Source: Klebsiella pneumoniae
GTDB lineage: Bacteria; Pseudomonadota; Gammaproteobacteria; Pseudomonadales; Pseudohongiellaceae
Assembly: GCA_945877175.1 (NCBI GenBank)
Contig: CAMCRC010000003.1
Location: 25,410-89,409 of the forward strand
Reading direction: 5' to 3'
Length of the DNA: 64,000 nt
The position numbers and the translations under genes were made by a program. A model generated the notes under the pieces. It was not told where the DNA came from and ran no database searches. It saw only the letters and a list, made by a program, of their open reading frames with translations. Shown here piece after piece: positions 29,843-40,067 of this stretch; within the stretch, counting starts at the first letter, position 1; the number at the start of each line of letters is the position of its first letter.

Positions 29843-31062
29843 CAGATACGCCGGTATCACTGCTACCCCTGTCGCGCCGCAGTCTCAATATCGCGTTGCT
29901 CGGCGCCACCGGCTCCATCGGCAAAAGCACACTGGAAGTCATCGCGCTGCATTCAGAGTATCGGGTCTTCGCACTGACAGCCAACCAGAACGTTGAGCTC
30001 ATGCTCGCGCAGTGTCTGCGTTTTTCGCCGCGGTTCGCAGTCATGGTGGATGAGGACGCCGCTGAGCGGCTGGCGCAAATGCTGCGCTCGCGCGACAGCG
30101 CAACCGAGGTGCTGGCAGGCCCGGACGCACTGGTGACTGTCGCTTCGCACCCTGATGTCGATACTGTAATGGCTGCGATTGTTGGGGCGGCCGGGCTGCC
30201 CTCTGCGCTGGCCGCCGTTGAACATTCCAAGAAAGTGCTCCTTGCCAACAAAGAGGCACTGGTCATGGCTGGCGATTTGTTCATGGGGGCACTCGCAGCC
30301 AGCAATGCGGTGCTTCTGCCAATCGACAGCGAACACAATGCGGTGTTTCAGTGTCTTCCGCCCGATGCGCGCGGCAATGGCGGCGATCTGCGCCAGCAAG
30401 GAGTGCGACGCATAGTGTTGACTGCTTCCGGTGGTCCTTTTCGGGAATGGCCTGCCGAGGCCCTCCATGCAGTGACTCCCGAGCAAGCCTGCAAGCATCC
30501 GAACTGGAGTATGGGTCGCAAGATTTCAGTTGATTCTGCCAGCATGATGAACAAGGGACTTGAGGTCATCGAGGCCTGCTTTCTCTTTGGCGTTGGACCG
30601 CAGTTCGTCGATGTCTTGATTCACCCGCAGAGCATTGTTCACTCCATGGTGGAGTATGCCGATGGGTCGGTGCTTGCGCAGATGGGCAGTCCCGACATGC
30701 GCATCCCGATTGCGCACAGTCTTGCCTGGCCCGAACGCATCCTGTCTGGTGCTCCGTATCTGGACCTGACAAGGCAGGGCAATCTGCAGTTCTTCGAGCC
30801 TGATCTCGCGCGTTTTCCCTGTCTGCGACTGGGTATGGAAGCCGCTCGCGCAGGAGGAACTGCTCCTACAATTCTCAATGCAGCCAACGAAGTGGCCGTA
30901 GAGTCTTTTTTGAACGGCCAAAGCCGGTTCACGGACATTCCTGCTATCATTGACGGCACTCTGGAACAAATGACTTGTCGCAAAGCAGACTCAGTCGATA
31001 TGATTCGGCAGGTCGACGAGCAAGCCAGAGCCCTCGCGCGACGCTTGATCGGAACACAATGA
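29833..31062 (+). CDS. dxr: 1-deoxy-D-xylulose 5-phosphate reductoisomerase
   Basis: NADPH enzyme making MEP, the first committed step of the MEP isoprenoid pathway. The 409 residues hold the NADPH loop [10 protein letters not shown], the substrate/metal site [18 protein letters not shown], and the flexible loop region [12 protein letters not shown] with [19 protein letters not shown] is 7 bases before ATG 29833, which overlaps cdsA by 10 bases; ATG 29839 is an alternative. IspD and IspF for later steps are at 50444-51686. Confidence 0.97.
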   Translation: MAMTDTPVSLLPLSRRSLNIALLGATGSIGKSTLEVIALHSEYRVFALTANQNVELMLAQCLRFSPRFAVMVDEDAAERLAQMLRSRDSATEVLAGPDALVTVASHPDVDTVMAAIVGAAGLPSALAAVEHSKKVLLANKEALVMAGDLFMGALAASNAVLLPIDSEHNAVFQCLPPDARGNGGDLRQQGVRRIVLTASGGPFREWPAEALHAVTPEQACKHPNWSMGRKISVDSASMMNKGLEVIEACFLFGVGPQFVDVLIHPQSIVHSMVEYADGSVLAQMGSPDMRIPIAHSLAWPERILSGAPYLDLTRQGNLQFFEPDLARFPCLRLGMEAARAGGTAPTILNAANEVAVESFLNGQSRFTDIPAIIDGTLEQMTCRKADSVDMIRQVDEQARALARRLIGTQ

Positions 31063-31162
31063 CGGCAGGCAGATTCAGGGCTTCGCGTGCCCCCGCGAAA
31101 TCAAGCCCACCACGGGCGGAGTGCGCCAAATCTGCATTCAGAGGTCAAACGCGTTATTTACC

Positions 31163-32554
31163 ATGGCTCAAGAACTCCTGATCAACATCGCGGCATTGAT
31201 CGTCACCCTGGGTGTCCTGGTGACGGTGCATGAATTTGGCCATTTCTGGGTTGCGCGCCGATGCGGTGTAAAAGTATTGCGCTTTTCAATCGGATTCGGC
31301 AAAGCCATCAAGACCTGGGTGGGAAAGGATGGCACTGAATATGTGATTGCACCGATTCCCCTCGGTGGGTATGTCAAGATGCTCGGCCAGGAAGACACTT
31401 CAGTGGCAGACAACGGTGCCATTTCCGAGTCCGAGCGCAAGCAATCATTCTCCTGCAAGCCTGTATGGCAACGCATGGCAATCGTGGCTGCAGGACCGGC
31501 AGCCAACTTCCTCCTGGCCATCGCCGTGTTCTGGATCATCAACGTCAGCTACGGTTTGACAGGCACAGCGCCGGTACTTGCGAATGTTGCAGAAAACTCT
31601 CCCGCCCATCGCGCAGGCTTGCGCGCCGGTGATGAAATCGTGGCGGTCGACGGTGAGTCCACCAGTATCTGGCAGCACGTCACGATGCAGCTGCTTGCAC
31701 GGCTGGGGGAGACTGGCGAGCTGAGCATCGACGCCATTCCGGCGGGTGAGTCTGCTCCCCGTACCTTCATCCTGCCGCTGCTCAACTGGCAGTCAGACAC
31801 TGCAGAGCCCAATCCGCTTGGCTCACTCGGCCTGGTACAGTATGAAATTCCACCCATCATTGAAGGTCTGGTCGCCGGAGGTGCTGCGGAACGCGACGGT
31901 CTGCTGGCAGGTGACCGTTTGCTGGAAGCCAACGGTCGTGCCATCACCGGCTGGGTACAGTGGGTGCAATTAGTACGAGCAAGTCCGGAACTGCCATTGT
32001 CCGTTGTTGTCCAACGTGGCGAAAATCAGGTTGCGCTGACCCTGGAGCCGGACAGCACCGTTGCCGATGATGGCAGCACGATGGGCAGCATCGGTGCTTA
32101 TGTCCGTGAATTCGATCTGTTTGCGAGCCTGTCGCCGGAAATGATCCGTGAAGTGAACTACAACGCCTTCAGTGCGTTGATACCTGCATTGCAGGAAACC
32201 TGGGACAAGTCGGTCTTTGTGCTTGATTCCATGAAGAAGATGGTCGTGGGTCTGATTTCCGTCAAGAACATCAATGGCCCGATTACCATCGCCCAGGTCG
32301 CGGGGGAGACAGCAAGTTACGGATTGGAAGTTTATCTCGGATTTCTTGCTGTGCTGAGTATCAGCCTCGGGGTGCTGAACCTTCTGCCAATTCCTGTGCT
32401 CGATGGGGGGCATCTGCTTTACTACGCAGTGGAAGCAGTAATCCGGAGACCTGTGCCGGAACGCATTCAGGCCATGGGCCTGCAACTGGGCCTGCTTATC
32501 ATCTCGGGCGTCATGGTGTTGGCTGTTTATAACGATGTCAGTCGTCTCTTGTGA
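31163..32554 (+). CDS. rseP: Site-2 protease RseP
   Basis: Intramembrane zinc protease that cuts RseA to release sigma-E and also clears signal peptides. The start at 31163 (463 residues) places the zinc motif HEFGH at 23-27 in the first membrane helix; the in-frame ATG at 31121 is unlikely. Two periplasmic PDZ domains follow (about 120-190 and 205-290, with AENSPAHRAGLRAGDEI and AAERDGLLAGDRLLEANG). The third zinc ligand is in LPIPVLDGGHLLYY. Its substrate gene rseA is at 654-1268. Confidence 0.97.
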   Translation: MAQELLINIAALIVTLGVLVTVHEFGHFWVARRCGVKVLRFSIGFGKAIKTWVGKDGTEYVIAPIPLGGYVKMLGQEDTSVADNGAISESERKQSFSCKPVWQRMAIVAAGPAANFLLAIAVFWIINVSYGLTGTAPVLANVAENSPAHRAGLRAGDEIVAVDGESTSIWQHVTMQLLARLGETGELSIDAIPAGESAPRTFILPLLNWQSDTAEPNPLGSLGLVQYEIPPIIEGLVAGGAAERDGLLAGDRLLEANGRAITGWVQWVQLVRASPELPLSVVVQRGENQVALTLEPDSTVADDGSTMGSIGAYVREFDLFASLSPEMIREVNYNAFSALIPALQETWDKSVFVLDSMKKMVVGLISVKNINGPITIAQVAGETASYGLEVYLGFLAVLSISLGVLNLLPIPVLDGGHLLYYAVEAVIRRPVPERIQAMGLQLGLLIISGVMVLAVYNDVSRLL

Positions 32555-32602
32555 CACCAGGGATTCTGCGCATTACTCTCTTTCCTATTTGAAAAAAATT
32601 AC

Positions 32603-35275
32603 ATGACCAGAAAGCTTTTAAGTACTTTGATTCTGTCCGGAATTGCCTCTACAGCTGCCTATGGGCAGAACTTTGTGATTGAAGACATCCAGATTGATGG
32701 TCTGCAGAGAATTTCTTCAGGCGTCGTTTTCGGGCTGTTGCCAGTGGGCATTGGCGACGAAGTCAGCGATCAGGTGCCCGCTGAGATCATCCGTGCCATT
32801 ACAGCCTCTGAATATTTCGAAGAGGTAGAGGTGGCGCGTGAGGGCAATGTCCTGTTCATTTCGGTGCTCGAGCGGCCATCTGTCAGCGAGATCAACATTA
32901 CTGGCAACCGTGTTTTGAAGACTGAAGACATCCTTGAGAACATGGCCACGGCAGATATTTCCGAGGGCGGCATTTTTACCCGCGCAACGCTCGAAGCCAT
33001 TCGTCAGGGAATACAGGAAGTGTATTCCGGCCGGGGCCGTTATGGCACAACCGTCGATATCGAAATTGAAGAGCAGCCTCGCAATCGCGTTGCGATCAAC
33101 ATGACGGTGAATGAGGGGGAAGAGAGTCGCATTCAATACATCAACATCGTCGGCAACAATGCTTTCGAAGACAAAGAATTGCTGGCCTTGTTCGATCTGG
33201 GCCTGAAGCCCTGGTACAACCCCTTCAGCGGTCGCAACAAGTATTCCCGAGAGCAGTTTACCGGCGATCTGGAACGCTTGACTTCGCATTACATGGACAA
33301 CGGCTACGTGCGATTCAATGTTGACTCCACGCCTGTTTCGATCACTCCTGACAATGAGCAGATCTATATTACGATCAACGTCACTGAGGGTGAGAAATAC
33401 GTCGTCAATGAGGTAAATCTCGCTGGCGACCTGGTCAATGCCGAGGCCATATTGCGTGCTTATACCGTTGTGGCGCCAGGGCAGACGTTTTCCCAGGCAC
33501 TGGTAACGGCAACCGAAGAGTACATGACTCAAGTGCTTGGCAACTTTGGTTATGCGTTTGCTGAGGTCAATGGCGAGCCGCAGATCAATGAAGAGGATCA
33601 GACAGTCGATGTGACGTTCTTCGTCGAGCCGGGCAACCGTACCTATGTCAATCGCGTGAATTTCGTCGGCAACACCGCGACAGCCGATGAAGTCCTGCGT
33701 CGCGAAATGCGCCAGCTGGAAAGTGCTCCCGCGTCGAGTCAGCTCATCGAATTGTCGAAAGTGCGACTGGAGCGCCTGGGCTATTTCTCGACCGTTGAAG
33801 TCGAGACCATAGAATTGCCTGGCACTGACGATCAGATCGACGTGGAGTACACCGTCGAAGAGCAGAATTTCAGCAATATATCCTTCAGTGTTGGTTCAGG
33901 CGGGGGCGGCGATTTCTTCATCAGCTCGTCCCTCGAGGCTCAGAACTTTCTCGGCACGGGGCGCACCGTCGGAATTGGCGTGAACAGAAGTACATTTCAG
34001 AAGAGCCTGAACTTCACTTATCTGGATCCGTATTTCACGGCAGATGGCGTCAGTCGTGGGTTCAATCTCTTTTTGCAGGAACAGGATTCGCCCTTCAATA
34101 TCGCCAGTTTCTCGACAAAGTCCTATGGCGGTTCTTTCAATTTTGCATATCCCATCAGTGAGGTACAGCAGATTGGCTTCAATGTGGGGTACACCCACAC
34201 AGAGCTGAGTTCCGGCGGATTCACTGTGCAGGAAATCGAGTCCAGCCCCCAGCTGTTCGACGGAGTGGATCTGTTCATTCGCAACCCGGCCAATCCCAAT
34301 CCCTTCGATGGTCCAGTGATAGATGGCGTGACAGGACTCGTCAGTACGTTGCCGAAGCAATACCTGAATCTGAGCAACGAACCGGGCTTCATCGACAAGC
34401 AGGGAACCGTATTCGACAATTTCACGTTTTCAACGAACTGGCTTCGCAGCACCCTCAACAGAGGCCAGCTGCCTACGGATGGCACTTTCCAGCAATTGTC
34501 ACTGGAGCTGACGACGCCCGGCAGTGATCTTGAATATTACAAGCTCAATTATGCGGCGCAGTTCTATCAGCCGCTGTTCGGGGATTTCGTACTGGCATTG
34601 CGCGCCAATATTGGCTACGGAGACGGGTTTGGCAAAACGGACGGCCTGCCATTCTTCAACAATTTCTTTGCGGGCGGGCTGGCACAGAACGGCGTTGTGC
34701 GAGGATTCGACGAGAACAGTCTTGGTCCTCGCAGTACGGACCCGCAGCGCTATCTCACTGGCAATGCCACGCTCAAGCGCGATGAAAACGGCAACATCAT
34801 TCGCGATGCACTGGGTTTTGCAGAAGTCGATCCCGAAGTATTTGGCTATGAGACCACCCCGGTACTGGATGCCAGTGGCAACCAGCTGCTTGATGCCAAT
34901 GGCAAGCCCGTGGTGCAGCTGGCGGTTGAAAGTGTCGCCCTCAATCAGGAATTGGACGCGTTTGGGGGTAATATATTGACAACTGGTAGTGTAGAATTGC
35001 TCTTCCCGATCCCGTTCGTCACCGACCGCAGCAGGGTACGATCCTCTTTGTTCATTGACGCCGGAAACGTTTTTTCGTCAAATTGCACAGCAAGACAGAG
35101 TCTGCAAAACAATTGCAGCAACTTTGATGTGGGTGAAGTCCGCTATTCGATGGGCCTCAGTGTGACTTATCTGTCGCCTTTTGGTCCGCTGACTTTTTAT
35201 GTAGCCAAGCCCTTCACCAAGGATGAATTTGACGACGAGAAGAACTTTGACTTTACCATTGGTGCCGGTTTCTGA
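32603..35275 (+). CDS. bamA: Outer membrane protein assembly factor BamA
   Basis: Central barrel of the BAM complex that folds outer-membrane proteins. The 890 residues begin with a signal peptide (about 21, ending AAYGQ). Five POTRA domains follow (about 22-425), then the barrel, ending in the outer-membrane terminal signal FDFTIGAGF with C-terminal Phe. The L6 motif VRGF is at about 700 (NGVVRGFDENSLGPR). The protein is longer than E. coli BamA (810). The extra length is mainly in the segment between VRGF and GGN (about 90 residues, against roughly 50) and in an earlier surface loop near 560-620 rich in Asn, Pro, Asp and Gly. Confidence 0.96.
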   Translation: MTRKLLSTLILSGIASTAAYGQNFVIEDIQIDGLQRISSGVVFGLLPVGIGDEVSDQVPAEIIRAITASEYFEEVEVAREGNVLFISVLERPSVSEINITGNRVLKTEDILENMATADISEGGIFTRATLEAIRQGIQEVYSGRGRYGTTVDIEIEEQPRNRVAINMTVNEGEESRIQYINIVGNNAFEDKELLALFDLGLKPWYNPFSGRNKYSREQFTGDLERLTSHYMDNGYVRFNVDSTPVSITPDNEQIYITINVTEGEKYVVNEVNLAGDLVNAEAILRAYTVVAPGQTFSQALVTATEEYMTQVLGNFGYAFAEVNGEPQINEEDQTVDVTFFVEPGNRTYVNRVNFVGNTATADEVLRREMRQLESAPASSQLIELSKVRLERLGYFSTVEVETIELPGTDDQIDVEYTVEEQNFSNISFSVGSGGGGDFFISSSLEAQNFLGTGRTVGIGVNRSTFQKSLNFTYLDPYFTADGVSRGFNLFLQEQDSPFNIASFSTKSYGGSFNFAYPISEVQQIGFNVGYTHTELSSGGFTVQEIESSPQLFDGVDLFIRNPANPNPFDGPVIDGVTGLVSTLPKQYLNLSNEPGFIDKQGTVFDNFTFSTNWLRSTLNRGQLPTDGTFQQLSLELTTPGSDLEYYKLNYAAQFYQPLFGDFVLALRANIGYGDGFGKTDGLPFFNNFFAGGLAQNGVVRGFDENSLGPRSTDPQRYLTGNATLKRDENGNIIRDALGFAEVDPEVFGYETTPVLDASGNQLLDANGKPVVQLAVESVALNQELDAFGGNILTTGSVELLFPIPFVTDRSRVRSSLFIDAGNVFSSNCTARQSLQNNCSNFDVGEVRYSMGLSVTYLSPFGPLTFYVAKPFTKDEFDDEKNFDFTIGAGF

Positions 35276-35346
35276 CGGGCATGCAACACAACAAGAACAT
35301 GGCAGTGCCCAGTTGCTGTCGATCAAGACATTCGGAGATATAGAAC

Positions 35347-35859
35347 GTGAAAACCTTTATTAAAGCAGTGGCAGTAGCAGTAGCATTTCTGGCGGCGGGC
35401 TCCGCGTTCGCTCAACAACCGGTTGTAGGCGTTGTAAATCTGGAGCAGGCGCTTTTCAATTCAACTGCCGCGCAGGAACTGCAGGCAGTCATCCAGGAAG
35501 AATTTCGCGACGACCAGACCCGTGCCGAGCAGCTGAATACGGAATTGACCGAACTTGTTGAGCGCGCTCAGCGCGATGAGTCCATCATGAGTGAAGCCGA
35601 GAAGCGTCGTGTAAGTTCAGATGCTCAGGAAAAGCAGGTGCAGTTGCAGATGATATCGGAACGAGTGCAGGCGGCCTTGCAGGAACGCAATCAGGCTTTC
35701 ATCGAAAGCATGCGTGAAAATCTTGGCAATGCCATTCAGGCGGTTGTTCAGGAAGGGGGCTACAACATCGTGCTCAACGCAGACAGCGTCGCGTTTTTCG
35801 ACAATACCTATGACATCACGGCAAAAGTTACGGCGAAACTGAACGAGCTTTCTCAGTAA
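35347..35859 (+). CDS. skp: Periplasmic chaperone Skp (OmpH)
   Basis: Trimeric holdase that carries unfolded outer-membrane proteins to BAM. The 170 residues start at GTG 35347, with CGGAG upstream. The signal peptide is MKTFIKAVAVAVAFLAAGSA followed by FAQ. The mature part begins VVGVVNLEQALFNS, then has long charged helices (about 45-120) forming the tentacles, and closes with the strand YNIVLNADSVAFFDN and ITAKVTAKLNEL. It is located between bamA and lpxD, as in nearly all gammaproteobacteria. Confidence 0.94.
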   Translation: MKTFIKAVAVAVAFLAAGSAFAQQPVVGVVNLEQALFNSTAAQELQAVIQEEFRDDQTRAEQLNTELTELVERAQRDESIMSEAEKRRVSSDAQEKQVQLQMISERVQAALQERNQAFIESMRENLGNAIQAVVQEGGYNIVLNADSVAFFDNTYDITAKVTAKLNELSQ

Positions 35860-35885
35860 CCTCGGCGCTGACAGGGTCTCACCAG

Positions 35886-36941
35886 GTGAGCAATCAAACT
35901 GTCTTTACACTTGGTGAGTTGGCGGGCCTGCTGGAAGTTCCGTTGCATGGAAACCCGTCGATTCAGATCACTGGCCTCGCCACGCTGAAAAGCGCCACGG
36001 CAGGCCAGCTGAGTTTTCTCAGCAATCCCCGCTATGCCACCCAGCTTGCTTCATGCAGAGCTTCTGCGATTATCATCGATCCGGAGTTCGCAAACGCTTG
36101 TCCGTCTGCCCAGTTGCACTCAGCATCGCCTTACGTCACATACGCGCGCGCGTCGCAATTGTTTGCTCCGCCCCGACCTGTTCTGCGGGGGATACATCCC
36201 ACCGCCTGTGTGGATGCTTCTGCGCAGCTGAGTTCAGACGTCAGTATCGGCGCAAATGTTGTCATAGAAGCCGATGTTGTGATTGGCGCGGGCAGTGTGA
36301 TCGGCGCAGGATCTTATGTTGGCGCGCGATCCAGGATTGGCAGTGAATGTATTTTGTATCCCAATGTCACGGTATATCACGATGTAGCCATCGGCGATGC
36401 TGTAGTGTTGCATTCGTCCGTTGTCATTGGAGCAGACGGCTTCGGATTTGCATTTGATGGGCGTCGTTCTGTGAAAATTGCACAACTGGGGGGCGTACGT
36501 ATCGGCAATGATGTCGAGATCGGTGCTGGCTCCACGGTTGACCGCGGGGCACTGGATGACACCATCATCGAGCAAGGTGTGAAGATCGACAATCAGGTGC
36601 AGATTGCGCATAACTGCATCGTTGGAGAGCACACCATCATCTGCGGCTGCAGTGCGATTGCGGGCAGCACCAGTATAGGACGGTACTGCACGATTGGCGG
36701 AGGTGTGGGCATCATCGGCCACCTGCGCATTGCAGACAAAGTCATGATCAGCGCCATGTCGCTGGTCAGTCAGTCCATTGGGGAATCAGGCATCTATTCA
36801 TCTGGAACCGGACTTCTGGAGTCGAAGGAATGGAAGCGCAATATCGTCCGGTTTCGCCAGCTCGACGACATGGCCAAGCGGCTGCGCGAACTTGAGAAAA
36901 TTGCACTGGGCAAACAGTCCGGCCCGGGAGACTCTGAGTAA
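35886..36941 (+). CDS. lpxD: UDP-3-O-(3-hydroxyacyl)glucosamine N-acyltransferase LpxD
   Basis: Third step of lipid A synthesis, adding the second hydroxyacyl chain from acyl-ACP. The 351 residues start at GTG 35886. An N-terminal uridine-binding domain (about 1-100) is followed by a left-handed beta-helix of hexapeptide repeats ([20 protein letters not shown] and on) with the catalytic histidine in [13 protein letters not shown], then a C-terminal helical tail that binds ACP. skp-lpxD-fabZ-lpxA-lpxB is the standard order. Confidence 0.97.
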   Translation: MSNQTVFTLGELAGLLEVPLHGNPSIQITGLATLKSATAGQLSFLSNPRYATQLASCRASAIIIDPEFANACPSAQLHSASPYVTYARASQLFAPPRPVLRGIHPTACVDASAQLSSDVSIGANVVIEADVVIGAGSVIGAGSYVGARSRIGSECILYPNVTVYHDVAIGDAVVLHSSVVIGADGFGFAFDGRRSVKIAQLGGVRIGNDVEIGAGSTVDRGALDDTIIEQGVKIDNQVQIAHNCIVGEHTIICGCSAIAGSTSIGRYCTIGGGVGIIGHLRIADKVMISAMSLVSQSIGESGIYSSGTGLLESKEWKRNIVRFRQLDDMAKRLRELEKIALGKQSGPGDSE

Positions 36942-36976
36942 CAGAGCTCATAACCAGAGGACTCCTGTTTCAGGAA

Positions 36977-37432
36977 ATGACTACAATGATGAACGTGGAA
37001 GAAATCAAGGAATATCTGCCGCAGCGCTACCCGTTTCTGCTGGTTGACCGGGTATTGGAAATCGAACTGGGCAAGCGCATCCTGGCCTACAAGAATGTCA
37101 CTGTGAATGAAGAGTACTTTCAAGGGCATTTTCCCGGCAAGCCCATCATGCCGGGCGTGTTGATCATTGAAGCGCTTGCACAGGCCGCCGGTGTGCTTGG
37201 CTTCAAAAGTCAGGAAAAGAAGCCGAAAGACGGGTATCTGTATTATTTTGTCGGTGCCGATGACGTACGTCTCAAACGACCGGTGGTGCCGGGTGACCAG
37301 CTGATGCTGGAAGCGGTGATCATTACAAGCAAGCGCGGCATCTACAAATTTGAATGCCGCGCATCTGTCGATTCGCAACTGGTTGGCACGGCGATCATCA
37401 TGTGTGCCGAAAGGAAGAACGAAATTGATTGA
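36977..37432 (+). CDS. fabZ: 3-hydroxyacyl-ACP dehydratase FabZ
   Basis: Hot-dog fold dehydratase of fatty acid elongation. The 151 residues have the catalytic pair H51 ([13 protein letters not shown]) and E65 ([10 protein letters not shown]), plus [13 protein letters not shown] at the start. CAGGAA precedes the ATG. Its last 8 bases overlap the TTG start of lpxA. It competes with LpxA for 3-hydroxyacyl-ACP, so coupling the two genes sets the fatty acid/lipid A balance. Confidence 0.97.
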   Translation: MTTMMNVEEIKEYLPQRYPFLLVDRVLEIELGKRILAYKNVTVNEEYFQGHFPGKPIMPGVLIIEALAQAAGVLGFKSQEKKPKDGYLYYFVGADDVRLKRPVVPGDQLMLEAVIITSKRGIYKFECRASVDSQLVGTAIIMCAERKNEID

Positions 37433-38195
37433 TACACGGGCTATTATTGACCCCAGCGCTCGACTGGCTGCGAACGTCAGTGTAGGACCCTGGACCATCA
37501 TCGGGCCTGGCGTGGAAATTGGTGAGGGCACGCAGGTGGCTTCCCATGTGGTCATTCGTTCGAATACCCGCATCGGGACGAACAACCGCATATTCCAGTT
37601 TGCTTCAATCGGCGAAGAGCCGGCAGACAAGAAGTTTGCGGGTGAAGAAACCTGGCTGGAGATCGGCTCAGACAACATCATCCGCGAGGGCGTGACCCTG
37701 CACCGAGGCACCGGTTTCGGGGGGGGATATACCCGCATCGGTAGTCACAATCTGTTGATGCCCTACGTGCATGTGGCACATGACTGCATCGTCGGCAGCC
37801 ACACCATTTTCGCCAACAACGTAGGCATCTCGGGGCACGTGGAAGTCGGCGACTGGGCGATTCTGGGCGGCTATGCAGGCGTGAACCAGTTTCTCAAGAT
37901 CGGCGCACATTCCATGATCGGCGGCATGACGCACGTCAGCAATGACGTTCCTGCCTATGTGATTGTCAGCGGCGCACCGCCTGAGGCGCGCAGCATCAAT
38001 GCCATCGGACTGGAGCGTCGTGGCTTCAGCAAAGAGGCGATTGCTCGCATTCGCCTTGCCTTCAAGATTGTCTACCTGAAAGGGCTTACGGTTCAGGAGG
38101 CGCTGGAGCACCTTGATCCGATGGCTTCGGAATTTGTCGATATACAGATGTTTGTTGATTCAATCCGCGCCTCGACCCGGGGCATACAACGCTGA
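37425..38195 (+). CDS. lpxA: UDP-N-acetylglucosamine acyltransferase LpxA
   Basis: First enzyme of lipid A synthesis. I start at TTG 37425: AGGAAG lies just upstream, and the protein then begins [21 protein letters not shown], aligning with known LpxA (256 residues, E. coli 262). Reading upstream to 37350 gives residues that only shadow fabZ. The beta-helix has hexapeptide repeats and the catalytic histidine H119 in [28 protein letters not shown] is the acyl-chain region. A TTG start within fabZ suggests low, coupled translation. Confidence 0.95.
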   Translation: MIDTRAIIDPSARLAANVSVGPWTIIGPGVEIGEGTQVASHVVIRSNTRIGTNNRIFQFASIGEEPADKKFAGEETWLEIGSDNIIREGVTLHRGTGFGGGYTRIGSHNLLMPYVHVAHDCIVGSHTIFANNVGISGHVEVGDWAILGGYAGVNQFLKIGAHSMIGGMTHVSNDVPAYVIVSGAPPEARSINAIGLERRGFSKEAIARIRLAFKIVYLKGLTVQEALEHLDPMASEFVDIQMFVDSIRASTRGIQR

Positions 38196-38230
38196 ATCAG
38201 CGTGCGGCCTCTGGGACGGGAGACAAGCGC

Positions 38231-39403
38231 GTGCGAATCGGCGTTATAGCGGGGGAAACTTCCGGCGATATTCTCGGAGCTGGCTTGATGCAGGCCATTC
38301 GACGCCTGTGTCCGGACGCGCAGTTCGAAGGCATCGGTGGCCCGCGCATGCTGGCAGAAGGCTTTCACAGCTTCTTTCCGATGGAACGACTCTCTGTCAT
38401 GGGTTTCATCGAGCCACTGGGTCGCCTGCCTGAACTTCTGCGCATCAAGAAAACCCTGGTTGAGCACTTCGCAAGCAATCCGCCGGATGTGTTCATCGGC
38501 ATCGACTCCCCTGGCTTCAATCTGCGCATTGAACAGAGTCTGCATGATCTTGGCATTCGCACTGTGCACTACGTCAGTCCCAGCGTCTGGGCCTGGGGTC
38601 AGAAGCGCATTCACAAGATTGCCCGCGCCGTCGATCTCATGCTGGCCCTGTTTCCCTTCGAGACACGCATCTACGATCAGCACAGTGTGCCGGTGAGATT
38701 TGTCGGTCATCCGCTAGCCGATACGATTCCATTGGACAGCGGAAGTGTCGCTCAGAAACTGGAAGCTCGTATCCAGATGGGGCTTGCAGAGGATGCCACC
38801 GTTATTGCACTGCTGCCCGGCAGTCGCCGTGACGAGATCAGTCGGCTTGGCCCGGTGTTCATCGCCACGGCGCTGCATTGCCTGGCACAGAATCCCGCAC
38901 TCCGGTTTGTGATTCCCTGCGCCAATGCAGAGCGCCGGCAGCAGGTGCTGGATCTGCTTGGGCCACATGCAAGGGCTGAGCAGTTTCTCGTCTTCGAGGG
39001 CAATTCCCATCAGGCGATGCTGGCTGCCGAGATGGTGCTGCTTGCCTCGGGCACGGCCACGCTTGAGGCGATGCTCCTCAAGCGTCCCATGGTGGTGTGT
39101 TATCGCCTCGCTGCACTGACCTGGTTCCTGGCCTCACGCATGCTCAAGGTGCCCTATGTCTCGCTGCCCAATCTTCTGGCGGGCGAGCGTCTGGTTCCCG
39201 AATTTCTGCAAGATGCCGTGACTGTTGAAAATCTCGGTCGTGAGCTGCAACGTCTTCTCGACGATCCACAGGAACAGAGTGTTCTGGCCAACAGGTTTCA
39301 GCAGATTCACTCCACCATCCGATGTGACGCCAGTGCGCAGGCGGCCGACGCGGTCCTGCAACTTGTGCGGGGCGAGACTCAGGGCAGGACTCATGGCGGC
39401 TGA
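38231..39403 (+). CDS. lpxB: Lipid-A-disaccharide synthase LpxB
   Basis: GT19 glycosyltransferase that joins UDP-diacylglucosamine and lipid X. The 390 residues start at GTG 38231 behind GGGAG. Family motifs are [42 protein letters not shown] and [13 protein letters not shown]. The C-terminal nucleotide-binding [19 protein letters not shown] is also present. Its 3' end overlaps the rnhB start by 11 bases. Confidence 0.97.
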   Translation: MRIGVIAGETSGDILGAGLMQAIRRLCPDAQFEGIGGPRMLAEGFHSFFPMERLSVMGFIEPLGRLPELLRIKKTLVEHFASNPPDVFIGIDSPGFNLRIEQSLHDLGIRTVHYVSPSVWAWGQKRIHKIARAVDLMLALFPFETRIYDQHSVPVRFVGHPLADTIPLDSGSVAQKLEARIQMGLAEDATVIALLPGSRRDEISRLGPVFIATALHCLAQNPALRFVIPCANAERRQQVLDLLGPHARAEQFLVFEGNSHQAMLAAEMVLLASGTATLEAMLLKRPMVVCYRLAALTWFLASRMLKVPYVSLPNLLAGERLVPEFLQDAVTVENLGRELQRLLDDPQEQSVLANRFQQIHSTIRCDASAQAADAVLQLVRGETQGRTHGG

Positions 39404-40052
39404 GCGGGACAGTCCGGCGCAGTGGCGCCATCCCTATCCATGCGCGCCGCTCGCGCCTGTGGCCGGTGTGGACGAAGCGGGCAGGGGGCCGTTGGCTGGA
39501 GAGGTGGTTGCAGCGGCCGTCATACTTGATCCCGCGCGCCCGATTGCCGGCCTGAAGGACTCCAAGAAGCTCAGTGAAAGGGCCCGCGAAGCGGCGTTTG
39601 TGCGCATCGTCGAGTCGGCGCTGTGCTATTCTCTTGGCCGTGCCAGCGCCATGGAGATCGACGCGCTCAATATCCTGCAGGCCAGTCTTCTGGCCATGCG
39701 TCGCGCAGTGGAAGGCCTTGCGTTGCCACCGGGCTTTGTCTACGTCGATGGTCTGTATTGCCCGCTCTGGTCCTTTCCTTCCAGTGCAGTGGTGCAGGGC
39801 GACTCCCGCGTGGACTGTATCGCGGCTGCCTCCATACTCGCCAAGGTTACTCGTGATCGCGAGATGCTGGCATTGGATGCGCTCTACCCTGGCTATGGCT
39901 TCGCACTGCATAAAGGCTACCCAACTGCAGCGCATCGGCAGGCACTGGAGCGGTTGGGACCAAGTCCCGTTCATCGAGCCAGTTTCGGCCCGGTCAGTCG
40001 GGTTCTTGACTCCCGGGCCCGCCTGCCCAACCTGCAAGCACCCGAACAGTGA
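39393..40052 (+). CDS. rnhB: Ribonuclease HII
   Basis: Removes ribonucleotides from DNA and RNA from hybrids. ATG 39393 gives 219 residues, with AGGGCAGG upstream. The catalytic D27/E28 are in [26 protein letters not shown] and the later [14 protein letters not shown] supply the remaining metal-binding region. The longer reading from 39225 lies within lpxB and is rejected. lpxB-rnhB-dnaE order is conserved. Confidence 0.96.
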   Translation: MAAERDSPAQWRHPYPCAPLAPVAGVDEAGRGPLAGEVVAAAVILDPARPIAGLKDSKKLSERAREAAFVRIVESALCYSLGRASAMEIDALNILQASLLAMRRAVEGLALPPGFVYVDGLYCPLWSFPSSAVVQGDSRVDCIAAASILAKVTRDREMLALDALYPGYGFALHKGYPTAAHRQALERLGPSPVHRASFGPVSRVLDSRARLPNLQAPEQ

Positions 40053-40067
40053 ATTGTTGAGACCGCC

